From contig JAHRHY010000012.1 of assembly GCA_019671135.1 (NCBI GenBank), forward strand, positions 1,178,001-1,242,000: a stretch of 64,000 nt of DNA. The letters are read 5' to 3'. This document shows, piece after piece, positions 36,205 through 48,199 of this stretch (position 1 is its first letter; each line of letters begins with the position of its first letter). This DNA comes from Linnemannia hyalina. Taxonomy: Eukaryota; Mortierellomycota; Mortierellomycetes; Mortierellales; Mortierellaceae. Position numbers and translations under genes: made by a program. The notes under the pieces were generated by a model, which saw only the letters and a list, made by a program, of their open reading frames with translations, had not been told where the DNA came from and searched no databases.

Positions 36205-38293
36205 TGCTTGCTTGTTTTTCGGTTATGTACGTTTGTGTTTGTTGGCTTTATGGGTAAGAGACGTTGAGTGTCGAAGGTGTTGCTGGAGTCGAATGTAGTC
36301 TTGAGAAGTGTTGGTCGAGGAAAGAGGAGGGATGTCGTCTTTGGTTCAATTAATGCCCTGTTGAAGTTTCGATAGCCACAGAGACAGAACACGAAAAAGT
36401 GACTTTGGACAAAGGGGACGCGTACCGCTCGTATGACGAGTGCCTCGTCCCCTCTCTCGTCCAGCGTGCCAGTCCTCACTCCCCAGCAGCGGGCGAATTT
36501 TTGACGTCACCGGAAATCGTACTTGTTAACTTCGCGTTCATTTCTCAATTGATTTTTGCCAACGAGCAGAGGGCGAATGAGTGGACCATAGAGACCAAAA
36601 TAAAAACAAGGCAAGATGACGGTGCAGAACCGCAAAAACCCGCACGACGCACTGTTATCTGCCGCCATGGTCACCTTGATTTGAATAGGCAAGTGAACCT
36701 TCAAACGAAATGGTTCGCGAACTACGTTGAGGTTGAGGCCTTGTTTTAGCGTGGCTGAGGCGTGTCCAATCAAAACCACCGATGTTGTGTTGCTCTCTGA
36801 TTTGCAAACGGAATAAAATAATGAGTGGGCATATCACACTTCTTCCTCTTCCTCGTCCTTCTTTCCTCTCTTCCTCAACCATCCCCGCTCCCTCTTACTC
36901 ACACCACACCCAAAAGCCTATCCAATTTACCTGTCTGTTGGCCCGCTCAGGAGCTGTCAAGGGAAGTGCTACGACGTCAACTATCTACTCCTGGTTTCCG
37001 CCATGTGGACTCATCGCCCTCACATATCTGTGAGGTACCGCTTCTGGCGCTTCACTCCTACTATCACCAACACCCTCCCACTGATCACCCCTGCTTGTAG
37101 CTATTTTGCTCTTGAGCAGGAAACGGTCCACTGTAGTAACTCACTCAGCCTGTTTCGCTTTGCAAAGAAGGATATCCCCCCACTTCTTTGCAACAATTGG
37201 TTTTACACCTTGACGGAGGCCATCTTATTTGCTCAGAATGAGCAAATAAGAAAACCATGTCCACATTGGCGATTACAGTTCGTGGGAGGCTACAATCCCG
37301 TCAAGAAGGTTCAATTCGCGAGACTTGAGAACGACAACTGATTCGAGTTCTTAGAAGGCCATGATCTTTGCGACTGTTGGGAGGTATTCCAATCAAGAGG
37401 AGAAGATGTACTTCGAGCGGTAGCAGTGCGCCAACTGCACTCTCGACCGGCATTGTTCCTTCTGGATATGTGTGGGTGGTTTGGATGATGACTTGGCGGG
37501 ACTTGGTTGGATTTGACTGTACTCCTCAACCTTTTCTAACCCCTCCTCCCCCCTTTTTTCTTGTCTGTCATTCTAGTCTGTTGTTGAAGTAGCTCCTCGT
37601 TATCGCGACTTTTCTGTGTGAGATCATGTTGCCATAGTCATTGGAGAAGATGAAGCATAATAAAGCACGTTTTTTTAGCAAGATGAAAAATGCTGTCCCT
37701 AAAAAGGCTGAGTCCTTTGACTTTGCTTTCTACCACTCTGCAACTGGAAAGACAACCCCCAGAGAATATTTCCCTCGTCGGCTTTTTCTTCATGGGGCGA
37801 TAAGGCCTACCCCCGATTTGTAAAAATATGGCATTGACCTTAGGACTCTTGATACAGATGGAAATGCAGATGTACGCAGGAACCCGGTCTGGTGCTTGGC
37901 TGGTTGGGGGGTCATTGCGACACTGTATTCACCGCGTTTGTGAGACGTATTTTTCGGGAGGGGTAGTGGGTCGTTATGGGTTTATTGGTCTTTCTATCGT
38001 GGGGCTGCGATATGTCGCGTGATACGCTGTAGGGACCAGATATAAACCGTGCACTGTCCTTGCATATCGGTCATGCTAACGCCTTTTTTTCGCATAGATA
38101 ATAGGTTTGCTTTCGTAGTCAGCGGCAGAAGTAAATATTTTCTAACTATTCGCATCCTTGACGAAGGAACAATAGGACAATTTTTTTAACTCTCTAATTA
38201 CAACACTTCCAGTTCGACATAGGGGTATACATTGATGTGACAAATAAGTAAGATGGGGAAAAAAAAGAACGGCATCTACAAAGGATCGCGGGT
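36205..38293. other. Unassigned 2.1-kb gap between PRE4 and the receptor gene
   Basis: Besides the PRE4 promoter side, 36.8-38.0 kb holds many short open frames in changing phases with no splice pattern I can join. Some stretches (for example NNWFYTLTEAILFAQNEQIR near 37188-37247) look protein-like, but I recognise no family. Decayed coding sequence is possible; I see nothing firm. Confidence 0.4.
36502..36509. promoter_or_regulatory. CRE/ATF palindrome upstream of PRE4
   Basis: A perfect TGACGTCA about 300 bp upstream of the PRE4 start codon. bZIP factors of the ATF/CREB group bind this site in fungi. Function here is inferred from sequence only. Confidence 0.35.
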
Positions 38294-41200
38294 CTAGGGG
38301 TCAAGGCGCCGATCAAGAGGCCCAAACGTCATCTGCCTAAACGACGACGATGTCTCAACCATCGTCCGAGGCCGCCCACCAACCACATTCCCAATGTCAT
38401 CCTCATCTTGACTCCCTCGCGGACTCGCCATGAAAGTAGCCGCAGTATAGGCACTCGCGCTATGTCGATGCGATGGATGGAGATGACTAGGAGGCTCGTG
38501 CAGGTGCGCCGTCGAATGGATCCCTGAAAAGTATCCCCCACCACTAGTTTCGCCAGATTCACCATCACTCTCATCCATGCTAACCTTCTTCGCTCCCCGA
38601 CCGTTGCCCCACTTGCCACCATTACTACTGGCAGTCGATTGGAACCCACGCAAGGTCGCCTGTAGGGTCTGATCGCTCTCGTTCCGGCTCTGGGCCAACA
38701 TCATAGGTACGCCGCTGGCTGTGAACAGGGAGTGGTTGGATCCTGTGGTAAAAGTGTTGCCTTCTTTGTTCTCAAAGAGACTGTGCCAGTGTAGGAGGCG
38801 GTCCTCGTCCTTGACTTGGAGGAGGAAAATGTGGCGGCCAGTACCGACGACTCGGAGGATGTAGTTTCCAGGTTCTCGGCTTAGGATCTGGACTGCGATA
38901 TATGAGAATGTCTTTGCTGTTTCTGGCTTGCCCTATGTATTCCAGATATGCAACAACAAAGACGTGTTAAAAATAAAGGCGTTGGAGAATATACAGCGAC
39001 GAAACAAGGTGCGATAAAAACAACAACTTACGGCTTCAAAGGCGGTAAAATACTTGTCGGTAGGGTAAAGAATAACACGTCGCATACACCAACTGGCCAA
39101 GAAGGGCATATACCGGTTCTGGAACTTGATACCCATGTACCCGATATGACTCTCCTTCAACGTATCCCCCTTGGAATCGTTCACAGTCCCCACACTGTCC
39201 TTCCTAGCACCAGGCCCGTACTCCCCAATGGAGCTCCCTCCTTCACCATGCCCACCACCCCCAGTAGCAGATGCAGCACTCAACCAACCCCCAGGTCCTT
39301 GCTTAAAGAACCCATCAAAACTACCCTCATCCGCCGTCGCCCCACCACCATCGTTCCCGCGACCCATCTGAAGATTCCGCTCAATCTGCGCAAAAAGCTT
39401 CCACAGCTTTGGCAGAAACATAAACATCAACGAAACAGTCGTCCCAAATAGCAGAACCACATTCGAGAGGAAGAACTTTGTCAAGTACTGGTCCTGTGGC
39501 AAGAAGACTGTCGGCATGGCGATACAACCGGAGAGGAGGATGTTGTATACCACAAAGGCGATCTCGCGACATTCGTTGTAGTTTGCGGCGACGTTTCGAT
39601 TCCGGTACGCGAGGTAGGTGGCGATGAGGAGGAGGGAGACGTTGTAGATGAAGAGGGTGACAAAGTAGGGGGTGCTCTCGCCCGATTGGCTGTTGCAGTC
39701 CCAGTAGGTTGTTGAGTCGGTCATGATGTACTGTTGGAGCTTTGGAGGTGTTTTGACAAACCACACCGTCATAATGGCCTAGCAAACGAGAAAACGAATG
39801 AATGACTGGTTAGCTCATGACCCATTCATATCATTGGGGAATCTCCTTTCTCTAAAAGAAAACGAACTAACTCTTACCAGGTTGACGGACATGAGGGTGC
39901 CGACGATTTTGAGGAGGTGCGAGTCGCGAATGACCCGTTTGGTGACATAGATGTTATGAAAGATCCTGTACACCCGAAAATTCTTTGCAACAATATTGCT
40001 CACTACTAGGACAAACCCAATGTTGAGCGTCATGGGCCGCGCGATGCACACAAACTTGCTAGGGATATCCAAACCCATGATCGTCGAAAAGTATAGCATG
40101 ATGAATCCAAAGAGCTCCAGACAACAGAACAAAGGGCTGGAAGCCTTAATGATCTTTGAGTTACGGTAAAGGATGACGATGATCATGGTGACGAGGGAGA
40201 AGAGGATGCTTAGACCACCGATGGCGATGATGACGATGCCGATGGCGGACCCAAAGGCGGGATTGAGGACGCGGAGAGGTGCTGAATCAGAGGGGGTGTC
40301 ATAGGTTCCGTCAAAGTACATGGGTGGTGAAGATAGGTTGAAGTCGCCCGAGTAGGAGGTGCCGATTGAAGCGACGCGTCCGTTCTGGAAGTTGTACAGA
40401 ATGAAATTTCTAATGAACGAAATAAAATGCGTTAACTTTAGGTTTATCGATGCAGTGAACCACAGTTGAATGAAATCAACTTGCTTATGCTGTGCTTACC
40501 CATAGACAACATCGCCCGTATCATCAAAGTCCATAGGTCCCCCTGGGCCGGTGTAGTTGGTGTTCAAGTCTGTTGGTGTCAATTTGTGTCCAAGTCGCCC
40601 TGATGCAAGTAAATGAAGGGCGGTCCAATTGCCCTTGACAGCATTGGCAAATCCATGTGCCATCACCATCATGCAGGAGTACGCTTGCCTAAGGACGAAT
40701 ATAGAAAAAGTTGAGGAGAAGGAAGGAAAAGGATCGGACCACATATGGATATTGTTAGAACAAAAATAAAGAGGATGGTCGGTTATATTTTTCAGTTGGA
40801 TGCAAGGTCTTATTGATAACAAATAACCAACCACACGATAAGTGGAGATCGACTGTCAACACTTACGCCTCGTTGCTAGAGATCTCTCGCTTGCCCGAGT
40901 ACGGGTACTCTTCCGGGTTGAGTGCTGCCCACTTGTCCAGAAACTCTTCGTAGGGTGGATAGCCATGTAGTCGAAGCATGTTGTCAAACATGAAGAGGCC
41001 ATTCAGATCTGATGGCTTGAGAGTCGATCCTGCAGAGCCCAGAAGTGGTTCGGTGACTTGATTGATTGTCAGCCAAACATAGTTCTTTGAGATAAGACCC
41101 CTCTTTCTAGAAAAGAGAGAGAAAGGGGAGTAAGGATAAAAACAAAATGAAGATGCTAATGCACTTGTGTAGATGCGCATAGATGCTTCGCTCCCTCTTT

Positions 41201-42745
41201 TTCAATCGATCCATTACTGCCTATCTCTTTCTTTGTTGTCTAGTCCAAAGAGTGGTAGAGAGAGGAGGATGGTTCGACTTGAAACTTACACTGCTTCTGT
41301 CATAAGACGGATCTGGGGTTCACCGACGGCAGCAACAAGGACAATTTGTTGACCAGATGCTTTTAATGCATCCAAACCAGGGCCAATGTCCGAGCCGGAC
41401 TCCATCTCCCAGAAGGCCTTGCGGTGCCCAATCGTAATATTCCTCTTCCTTGCCTGCAATGCTATGCTATCCATCACTTTTTGAATGAAATGAAATGCGC
41501 GCATTAGTCACTGCCTCCACATCCAATAGTCTTCCAGGGTATTTAAAGTTCTTGTGCAAAGTGAAGTGGCGAGATTGCATAATGCTGAAGTGAGAGAGGA
41601 GAGGTTGCTTACTCTGGGATCCTAGCTCGTCTCCAGTGTAAAACACCGCCACCTTTTTCCATCCTCGACTGGCGACAAACTCCATCATCACCCGTCCAAA
41701 CATGAGCTCAGTAGGGATAGTCCTGAAGAAGTAACCGTAATCATCTTTGCTTGACAGTTGTGCTAACAGAAGCAAGATAGAGCAAAAGTAAAGGAGTGAT
41801 GTTGAAGACTTAGCGAAATAGATTCAAATATTTTCCACTGCCCACAAGAAAGCAATGATCAAAAGCGAGTCTTACTTGATCCAGCAGAGTAGGAGCATTG
41901 TGGGATGCCGAGACGACTGGTCAATAGGGCCGACTGAACGGTGAGTGCACTGCTCACATCTCCAATGACACCAGAGACGCCTCCTTCAGTTTGCAAGAGA
42001 GAGACAGTTGAGAAGATGGCCTGAGCTGCTCCAGAGTTCTCAGGGTCGGCACCGTTGAAAGAGTCTTTCAGGACCAACGTGATGTAGGCACCGGGGATAA
42101 GACGGTTCTCATTGATCTCGCTAGCTGCTAACCGGATAGCAGTCGTTCCACTATGTTGAATACAGTTTTGTCATGTAGCAGAAGGAAGGTAATTTGAAGA
42201 AGTGAGGAAATTGGTCGCGTTATACACGAACACAGGATAGGTGTTTGCAAATCTTGATTTAAGTTGTACCTGTAGGTCAATTGCTGTGTGAGGTTGTTAG
42301 GGAGGGAGTATGGCAGCAAGAGGCCGATTTTGATCTCGACGAGACCTTCGCGACTGGTGACGTTGGGTGTAAGGTACAGGGAGTTGTTGGCTCCAGTCAT
42401 TGGGGTATAAGGGAAGACTCTGCGAGAGGGGACTGGTTCATTCTCTGGTAGTACAGTTGGGATGGGTGTACCAATGGCTGATGTTGGGATTATTGTTGTT
42501 GCCGGCGTTGGTGCACCCGTTGCGGTCACTGGTAGCTGTAGATCAGCCCTCCGCTCCATCCCGGGGGCAAGTGAAGATGGGGAGGAAGAGGAGAGGGCAG
42601 GAGAGCGGGATTGCCGTGCATCTGTCGCGGGCCATGAGTGTGGAAGTTTTGGAAAGACAACTGCGGAAATGACAAAGGTCGAGTGGAGGAGTACCATCAC
42701 AACAACAAAGAACTGTGTGCATCCCGATATCCTGGTAGACCGCAT
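38294..42745 (-). CDS. Class C (GABA-B-like) G protein-coupled receptor with PH-like tail
   Basis: Nine exons: 42745-42270, 42150-41876, 41762-41613, 41476-41290, 41106-40867, 40688-40500, 40409-39878, 39778-39032 and 38932-38294; all phases close to 1144 residues. An N-terminal hydrophobic segment (FFVVVMVLLHSTFVISAVVF) is a signal peptide. After a Pro/Thr linker comes a bilobed ligand-binding domain (about 130-500) with KIGLLLPYS, SGTTAIRLAASEINENRLIP, GDVSSALTVQSALLTSRLGI and GWKKVAVFYTGDELGSQ. Seven membrane segments span about 555-815, with KNFRVYRIFHNIYV in loop 2 and FMFLPKLWKLF after helix 7, as in GABA-B receptors. A Gly/Ser linker leads to a PH-like block (about 895-1000) ending KDEDRLLHWHSLF, then a disordered tail. 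Plasma membrane sensor; ligand unknown. Confidence 0.9.
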
Positions 42746-43128
42746 GGCTAATTGTTGTGTGAGGGGGAGTTTGGTTGGAATTGCAGAGAGGTGGAAAGAA
42801 GAAGAATGCGGGCCAATGGTTGTAGATTAGGTGGATGTTGGTTGTGTCGGTTGTTGTTGAAGTAAAAAAGCGGTAGAAGGTTTAGAGGATGATGAGTGGC
42901 AGTTTCATACTCTGTCGACGTCCACAGCTGTAATATAGGGCGGGTGGGATGCCGACTGCTACTGCTTTGCCTACAGGAAGGGCGTGTTTACAGGAGGGAA
43001 GAGGGATAGATGAGTATGATGAAGGGGTGAAGGGGAAGAAGAGGAGGTGAGATGGGCTCTTGATGACTTAGCAAAGCCGATCGAGGAGCAGGCGGGGTTT
43101 GTGCGGGTTATGGAAGAAGTGGCGACCC

Positions 43129-43180
43129 GTTGTTGTTGTTATTGTTATTGTTGTTGTTGTTGTTGGTGTTGTTGTTGTTT
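43129..43180. repeat. GTT/ATT trinucleotide microsatellite
   Basis: A run of mostly GTT units with a few ATT and GGT interruptions, in the region upstream of the receptor gene. Confidence 0.85.
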
Positions 43181-44211
43181 TGGCGGTTGTATAAATGAGG
43201 TGACACAGTGGAATCTCGGGTGATGGAGAAGATATATGTGGTATTCAAGTGGTGACATTCACTGTAGGAAAGGAGAAGAGTGGAGGAGGAGGAGGAGGAG
43301 TGGTCATACAAAACAGAGAGCAGGTAGGGAAAGGAGGATATGGGAAGGAGGAAGGAGGAAAGAGGTAGTGGGAGGCACACGCTTTCGAGTGGTGTTGGTA
43401 AAGAGAGGGAGGAAGAGAGACAAACGAAAAGGAAAAGAATTAAAGGTGGATGTGGAGAAAGAAGGCGCCAGCGGCGAAATTGGATGGTTGCTGGTAACAC
43501 AGATGCCCACGCAGGGTGACAAAGGAATGAAAAGGTAGAGCTGGAAGAAAGGAATGCGATAAAAACTGGCCTCCCTCTCTGCCCTAAAAATACAACAACG
43601 ACGAAGGATTCTAATCTGATGCGCGAAACCAATAATAAGAGATCTGACGATGACAACGGCAGCCTAAGTGGCGGCAAAGAGGTGGCTGCCTTGGAACAAA
43701 AAGGAACAAAGAAAAAGAAAGAAAAGAAAAAAGGAAAAAGGTGAGAGCGAGCGCTAATAAGAGAGGAAGAGAGGCGAGAGAGAGAGAGCGGGAAAGAGAG
43801 AGGTTAAAGAAGGAAAATACAAACTAGAAAGGCTATAAGGACACGAGAGTGAAAGAGAAGAAGACGATTGAAAGACACAGACAATTTCATAAAGTGTAAA
43901 AAAAGGGAGCCGTCTGTGCCATTTGAATGGCGACAATGAGCACTTCTCCGTTGTGTTCTATCGATTAAAAGGAGAAAAAGTAAGGAGACGGAAGGATGTC
44001 CCAGCAAAATCTGGGAGCAGAATAATATCAATTATGGAATGAGTATTGTTGTGAAAAACAAGGGTCCGGCACCTACTGGACATTAACAGCCATGCACTCC
44101 TATACCACCGACAACAAATGGCGTGGTCAAATAAGGATTGACAATGCACGGTTGAACTCCATTATATGCTGGGAAGAATAGGAGTACGGGGGTGTCTCCT
44201 ACATACTCTGG

Positions 44212-44234
44212 CTGTCTGTCTGTCTGTCTGTCTG
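44212..44234. repeat. CTGT tetranucleotide microsatellite
   Basis: Between five and six CTGT units in intergenic DNA. Confidence 0.85.
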
Positions 44235-45397
44235 CCTGCATACCGGGATGGATTTGGGCAGATGGCCATCCAAGGAGACTCCTTTTCCCACCAATCGCCA
44301 GCACTAGAGTTTTGAAGGCATGCCTGCCAAACAGTCAATTCCTTGACCAAATTGTCATGCCACGAGTTGAGGAGAATGGTGTCTTTTATTGTTTTGTTTA
44401 GCTTGGAGGAACATCAAAAATGTCGTGTCTCCTTGTGAGCCCAATGTGAGAAGAGGATAAAACAATACATGGAAACGGTGAAGAGGAAGAAACACATAAC
44501 ACGAAGGAGAAAGCAAGGAGATGTTGAAGCGAGGAAGGAAAGGGAGAAGGGGAAGGTGAATGTAAGAGGACCCAAGATACTCCTTGTATGTTGATACAAC
44601 TGAGACTCCATTAGGACAGGACTTGGGAGTGCGATGGAGAGAATAATAGTCAAACGAGAGGAGAAAGAAGAAGGAGGATCTTCAAACGAGGGGTGGACAT
44701 CTGTATGAACATGTATGGTTACCCGGCAACAACATCCTATCCGTTGGATCTGATGAACACGTACTTGTTCTTCAAAAGTCGCGTTTGTCTCTCCCTGTTT
44801 TGATCAGCCAATCACAACGCGTCACTGAGACAACCTTTAGTGGCCCTAATCAAATGTGTGGGTGCGGCTGAGAGCGTGAGGGGTATCGCAGCGCTTCAGA
44901 AACGGGTGGTAGGGATTTGGTCTGTTCCCCCACCTTCCCATGCGGGTCCACAGCAAGGGGCAGTGGCAAAATGCAACAAACAGACTATTAATGATTTCAT
45001 GCTAAGGGACAGAGACTCGCCACAGTTGACCCCAAATTACCCATAAATAGGGCAAACCACTGTCTCTCTCTTCCTCCCTTTCTTCTTCCTCTTACTCCCA
45101 TCACCACCATTCTGTTTCCACTTTTGGACTCATTCAGTCATTTTCCCTCTCCTTGTCCTTTTGCATTCGCCCAACAGATCCCTATTGTTTGTTGCTCATC
45201 CACTCACACGAGTCTGTCACATAGTACACACAAAATCGTACCACCACAGCAACAACCTTTTTCTTTCTCTTCGAGCGTGTGCTCCCACGCCACCCTTCTT
45301 TATTACACTCGACGGACACACACAACTAAAACAACAGCAAGCGGACAACTCAACTGTCCCCTCTTTGCACTCGCTTAAGAGTCCCGATAACAGCAAC

Positions 45398-47431
45398 ATG
45401 GGCCTCTTACGAGACATGACGTCGGGAGGCCGTGGCCCACCCGTCATCAACCTGACCACCTCAAGAACCGATCCACTCTCGCCCCTCTCTTCCTTACCCA
45501 ACAACAACAATAGTAGCAGTAGCAACAGCCAAAATAACCAACAGCAACACCAAACGTCATCCTCTTCACCATCGATGCCTCAGCAGGAAGACACAGTTAT
45601 CGACCCGATACAAGCACAGGGAAGCAAGAAAAAGAACAAGAAAAAGAAGAAAAAGGCGATTGCTTCGACCGACCCCTCCCTCGCTCCTGATGAATCAACT
45701 ACGCCACCAGCAGCTCCTTCCGCCATTAACGAACAGGAAGAAATGCTGAACAAGGAGTCTCTGGATTGGCTTGACGGTGTCGTTCAAAGTGGCACCAAGC
45801 CCGCCAGTAAGAAGTCCAAATCGAAGAAAAAGGCTGCTGCAGTAGCAACAGCAGAGGCTTCCGCAGAAGTGGCAACTGGAAAACCTTCCGAGCAGGCAGG
45901 ATTCAAGGCCTCTCAGGCGCATTTCGACGACGAACGAAATTATGTGGCGCAAGCGCCCGTCAATGTTGGCGATAGCGTGGAGCCTTCCCACAACGAGTAC
46001 GATATCCACAGCAGGCAGGTGCTGTATGCGGTTGCGGCTTCTGGCAACGACGACTTGAGCTTCTTGAACAACGATTTTATGAACACCGCGACGAGCAACT
46101 GGGCGGACGACATTGACGAGTACGAGCAGAACCACATTCCGCCTAACTCTATTGCGACCGCTGCCCCACCTGCCACTTCGGCGGCGTCTTTGAGCACATC
46201 CACGCAACAAGCCCCTTGGAAAGACTCAGCTCCAAGAAATCTTGTGTATAAAGGACCGATCGTCACTAAAGTTGCCACAGTCCAATCTCAGGATGCCCGC
46301 TTTTCAAGTGCGCCGGATACCAGAAGGAGCTACGGTCGTTGGGAGCCAGCACCTCAACCCTTCAAAGCGCAACCTGGGCACGATTTTTCCGAGCAACACT
46401 CCGACTATCACCAACGACCTTACGGAAAATACTCTGCGCGACCGGCTGATTATCACCAGCCACCTCCTTCCAAACATCAACCTGGCATGCCACATCGCCC
46501 TCTGATGAGTGAACCGCCCGCGCACTCTCATCAGCGCCCGATGTCTGGTCCACCCTTCCAACATCAGACCTACTATTCGGGTCAACCTCAAGGTCAGCTG
46601 CGTCCTCCACACCCTCAGCCTGCCAGTCAGCAGCAGAAACACCAACAGCAGCACCAACAGCAGCGCCAGCGCCATCTGGCATCTCCTGGCCCTGCTTTTG
46701 GTTCTACTCAAGCCCAAGTCTCTCTGATGCAGTCTAAAGCAGGCGACAAGGCAGACAAAGCAAAAAACAATGCTGATAACGCGTGGCAGTCAATTGCTAC
46801 CACCAAACCGAAAAACGCGTCGCATTTATCTACCAAGCCAGCCTGGGTATCTTGTCAAGGATCACACGATGATCAAGGACCTGCTGAGTCGAAACAGAAA
46901 CCAGAAGTCGAGAGGAACAAGAGTGCTACCACTAGCGCCGCTTTGGTCGCATCTTTGCAGATTCCAGGAGAACCCAAGAACAAGCGCGCAACAGGACCTG
47001 GAATGGGTACGGCGACCTCACCTCAGCCTCCGTCCCATGCGTCCCAGAAGAATAAGCACAAGAAACAGGAGCAACGTCGTTCCTTTTCACTTTCGACCCA
47101 ATCCCAGGAGAAGTCTCAGTCGTTGACGCCGACGCAGATGGAATCGCAGGCGCATGTTGAACCCCCAGACCAACAGTCCCTAATGAAGTCGGATTCGGAA
47201 CAATTGCAACACTTGCAGCACTTGCTGTTTTACGATGCACTGCCACCACTCGAGGGCGTCAAGGACTTTGAGCTGCCTTGGCTGGCGAGCTCGAAGGCTA
47301 AGACTGGTCCTGAGCCATGGGCGGATCGCAACAAGGTGATCGAGTTCTTTTCGAAGCGATGGGTGGAGGCGAGGATGAGCTCTGGAGGACACGGTCCCGA
47401 TGCTGCGGTTGTTTACTGCTCCTCGCCCTGA
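45398..47431 (+). CDS. Gln/Ser/Pro-rich disordered protein of unknown function
   Basis: Open from an upstream in-frame ATG at 45161, but I place the start at the MGLLRDMTSGGRGPP methionine (677 residues), because upstream codons read like a C/T-rich leader. Visible features: Asn/Ser/Gln runs near residues 40-65, a very basic patch GSKKKNKKKKKKAIAS (about 75-90), EEMLNKESLDWLDGVVQSGT, Lys-rich KSKSKKK, a His/Gln/Pro-rich centre and a folded-looking C-terminus with LQHLLFYDALPPLEGVKDF and DRNKVIEFFSKRWVEARM. No domain recognised. Length, low stop density and the conserved-looking tail argue for a real gene. An RNA-associated role would fit the composition but is a guess. Confidence 0.65.
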   Translation: MGLLRDMTSGGRGPPVINLTTSRTDPLSPLSSLPNNNNSSSSNSQNNQQQHQTSSSSPSMPQQEDTVIDPIQAQGSKKKNKKKKKKAIASTDPSLAPDESTTPPAAPSAINEQEEMLNKESLDWLDGVVQSGTKPASKKSKSKKKAAAVATAEASAEVATGKPSEQAGFKASQAHFDDERNYVAQAPVNVGDSVEPSHNEYDIHSRQVLYAVAASGNDDLSFLNNDFMNTATSNWADDIDEYEQNHIPPNSIATAAPPATSAASLSTSTQQAPWKDSAPRNLVYKGPIVTKVATVQSQDARFSSAPDTRRSYGRWEPAPQPFKAQPGHDFSEQHSDYHQRPYGKYSARPADYHQPPPSKHQPGMPHRPLMSEPPAHSHQRPMSGPPFQHQTYYSGQPQGQLRPPHPQPASQQQKHQQQHQQQRQRHLASPGPAFGSTQAQVSLMQSKAGDKADKAKNNADNAWQSIATTKPKNASHLSTKPAWVSCQGSHDDQGPAESKQKPEVERNKSATTSAALVASLQIPGEPKNKRATGPGMGTATSPQPPSHASQKNKHKKQEQRRSFSLSTQSQEKSQSLTPTQMESQAHVEPPDQQSLMKSDSEQLQHLQHLLFYDALPPLEGVKDFELPWLASSKAKTGPEPWADRNKVIEFFSKRWVEARMSSGGHGPDAAVVYCSSP

Positions 47432-47666
47432 ATATCTCATTCGTGGACGTCATTTCGAGAACTGCCTGTCTCTCTCCTATACGCAATGCACTTGCACTTG
47501 TCTGTATTTGCCGTCCTGCTTTAATGAGCCTTCCCTTTCTCTTTCGCTTACTATTCCAGGCAGTTTCGCAATAAAAAAAACAAAAAAAACCTCTGATTTG
47601 TACAATAACTTGTCCATTTATTTGTCGGTGTTGTTTTTTGAGTGTTGGATGGTGAATACGGCGAAT

Positions 47667-47702
47667 GGTTGGGTTGGGTTGGGTTGGGTTGGGTTGGGTT
47701 GG
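47667..47702. repeat. GGGTT tandem repeat just beyond the PET100 stop codon
   Basis: About seven GGGTT units on the + strand, beginning eight bases past the PET100 stop on the transcript's side. The + strand has the GGG spacing needed for a G-quadruplex; the PET100 mRNA would carry AACCC units in its 3' untranslated region. Confidence 0.9.
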
Positions 47703-47709
47703 TATGTTT

Positions 47710-48136
47710 TTACACGTTCTTGTCGTCGGACAAGCCCTCACGAGCAGCCTTGCGGGCAAGACGCTCCTGCTTCAGACGCTCGACCTCGTACAACAGTTCC
47801 TTCTTATCAATTCCAGTACGCGTCTATTCGTTGTTGTAATCCAATTTGAAGAAGATTGCGTGAGGTGATGATGCAAGTCGAAGTATTGTGTGCCAACGAT
47901 TATTGATACTCTATGGAAAAGCCTGAATGACAAAAGTACTTACGTTCACGACTTCGGCAGCTGGCCAAAACTTGGACTGTGAAAAGAAACCAATAATTCG
48001 AATGTAAATTATTCGTCGTTAGTGATTCATGCACGCAGACTTGTGTATTCTCGCATTCGGAGATAATGAGAAAGTGCTGAAAAAGACAGAAACTTACGTT
48101 GCGGACGTGCTTGTCGTAGAACTCGGGTGCACCTAG

Positions 48137-48199
<63 letters not shown>

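Larger units (their letters stand above)
42746..45397. other. 2.65-kb divergent intergenic region
   Basis: Between the receptor and a Gln-rich protein. It contains GTT and CTGT microsatellites and long purine-rich tracts (43.2-43.9 kb). An ATAAATAG near 45042 could be a TATA element for the downstream gene. The open frames here are low-complexity shadows; no gene was identified. Confidence 0.45.

Noticed and set aside
43108..43677. 189-codon frame with an Asn run on the minus strand
   Set aside because: The Asn run is just the GTT microsatellite read in one frame; the rest is C/T-rich leader sequence without domain character.
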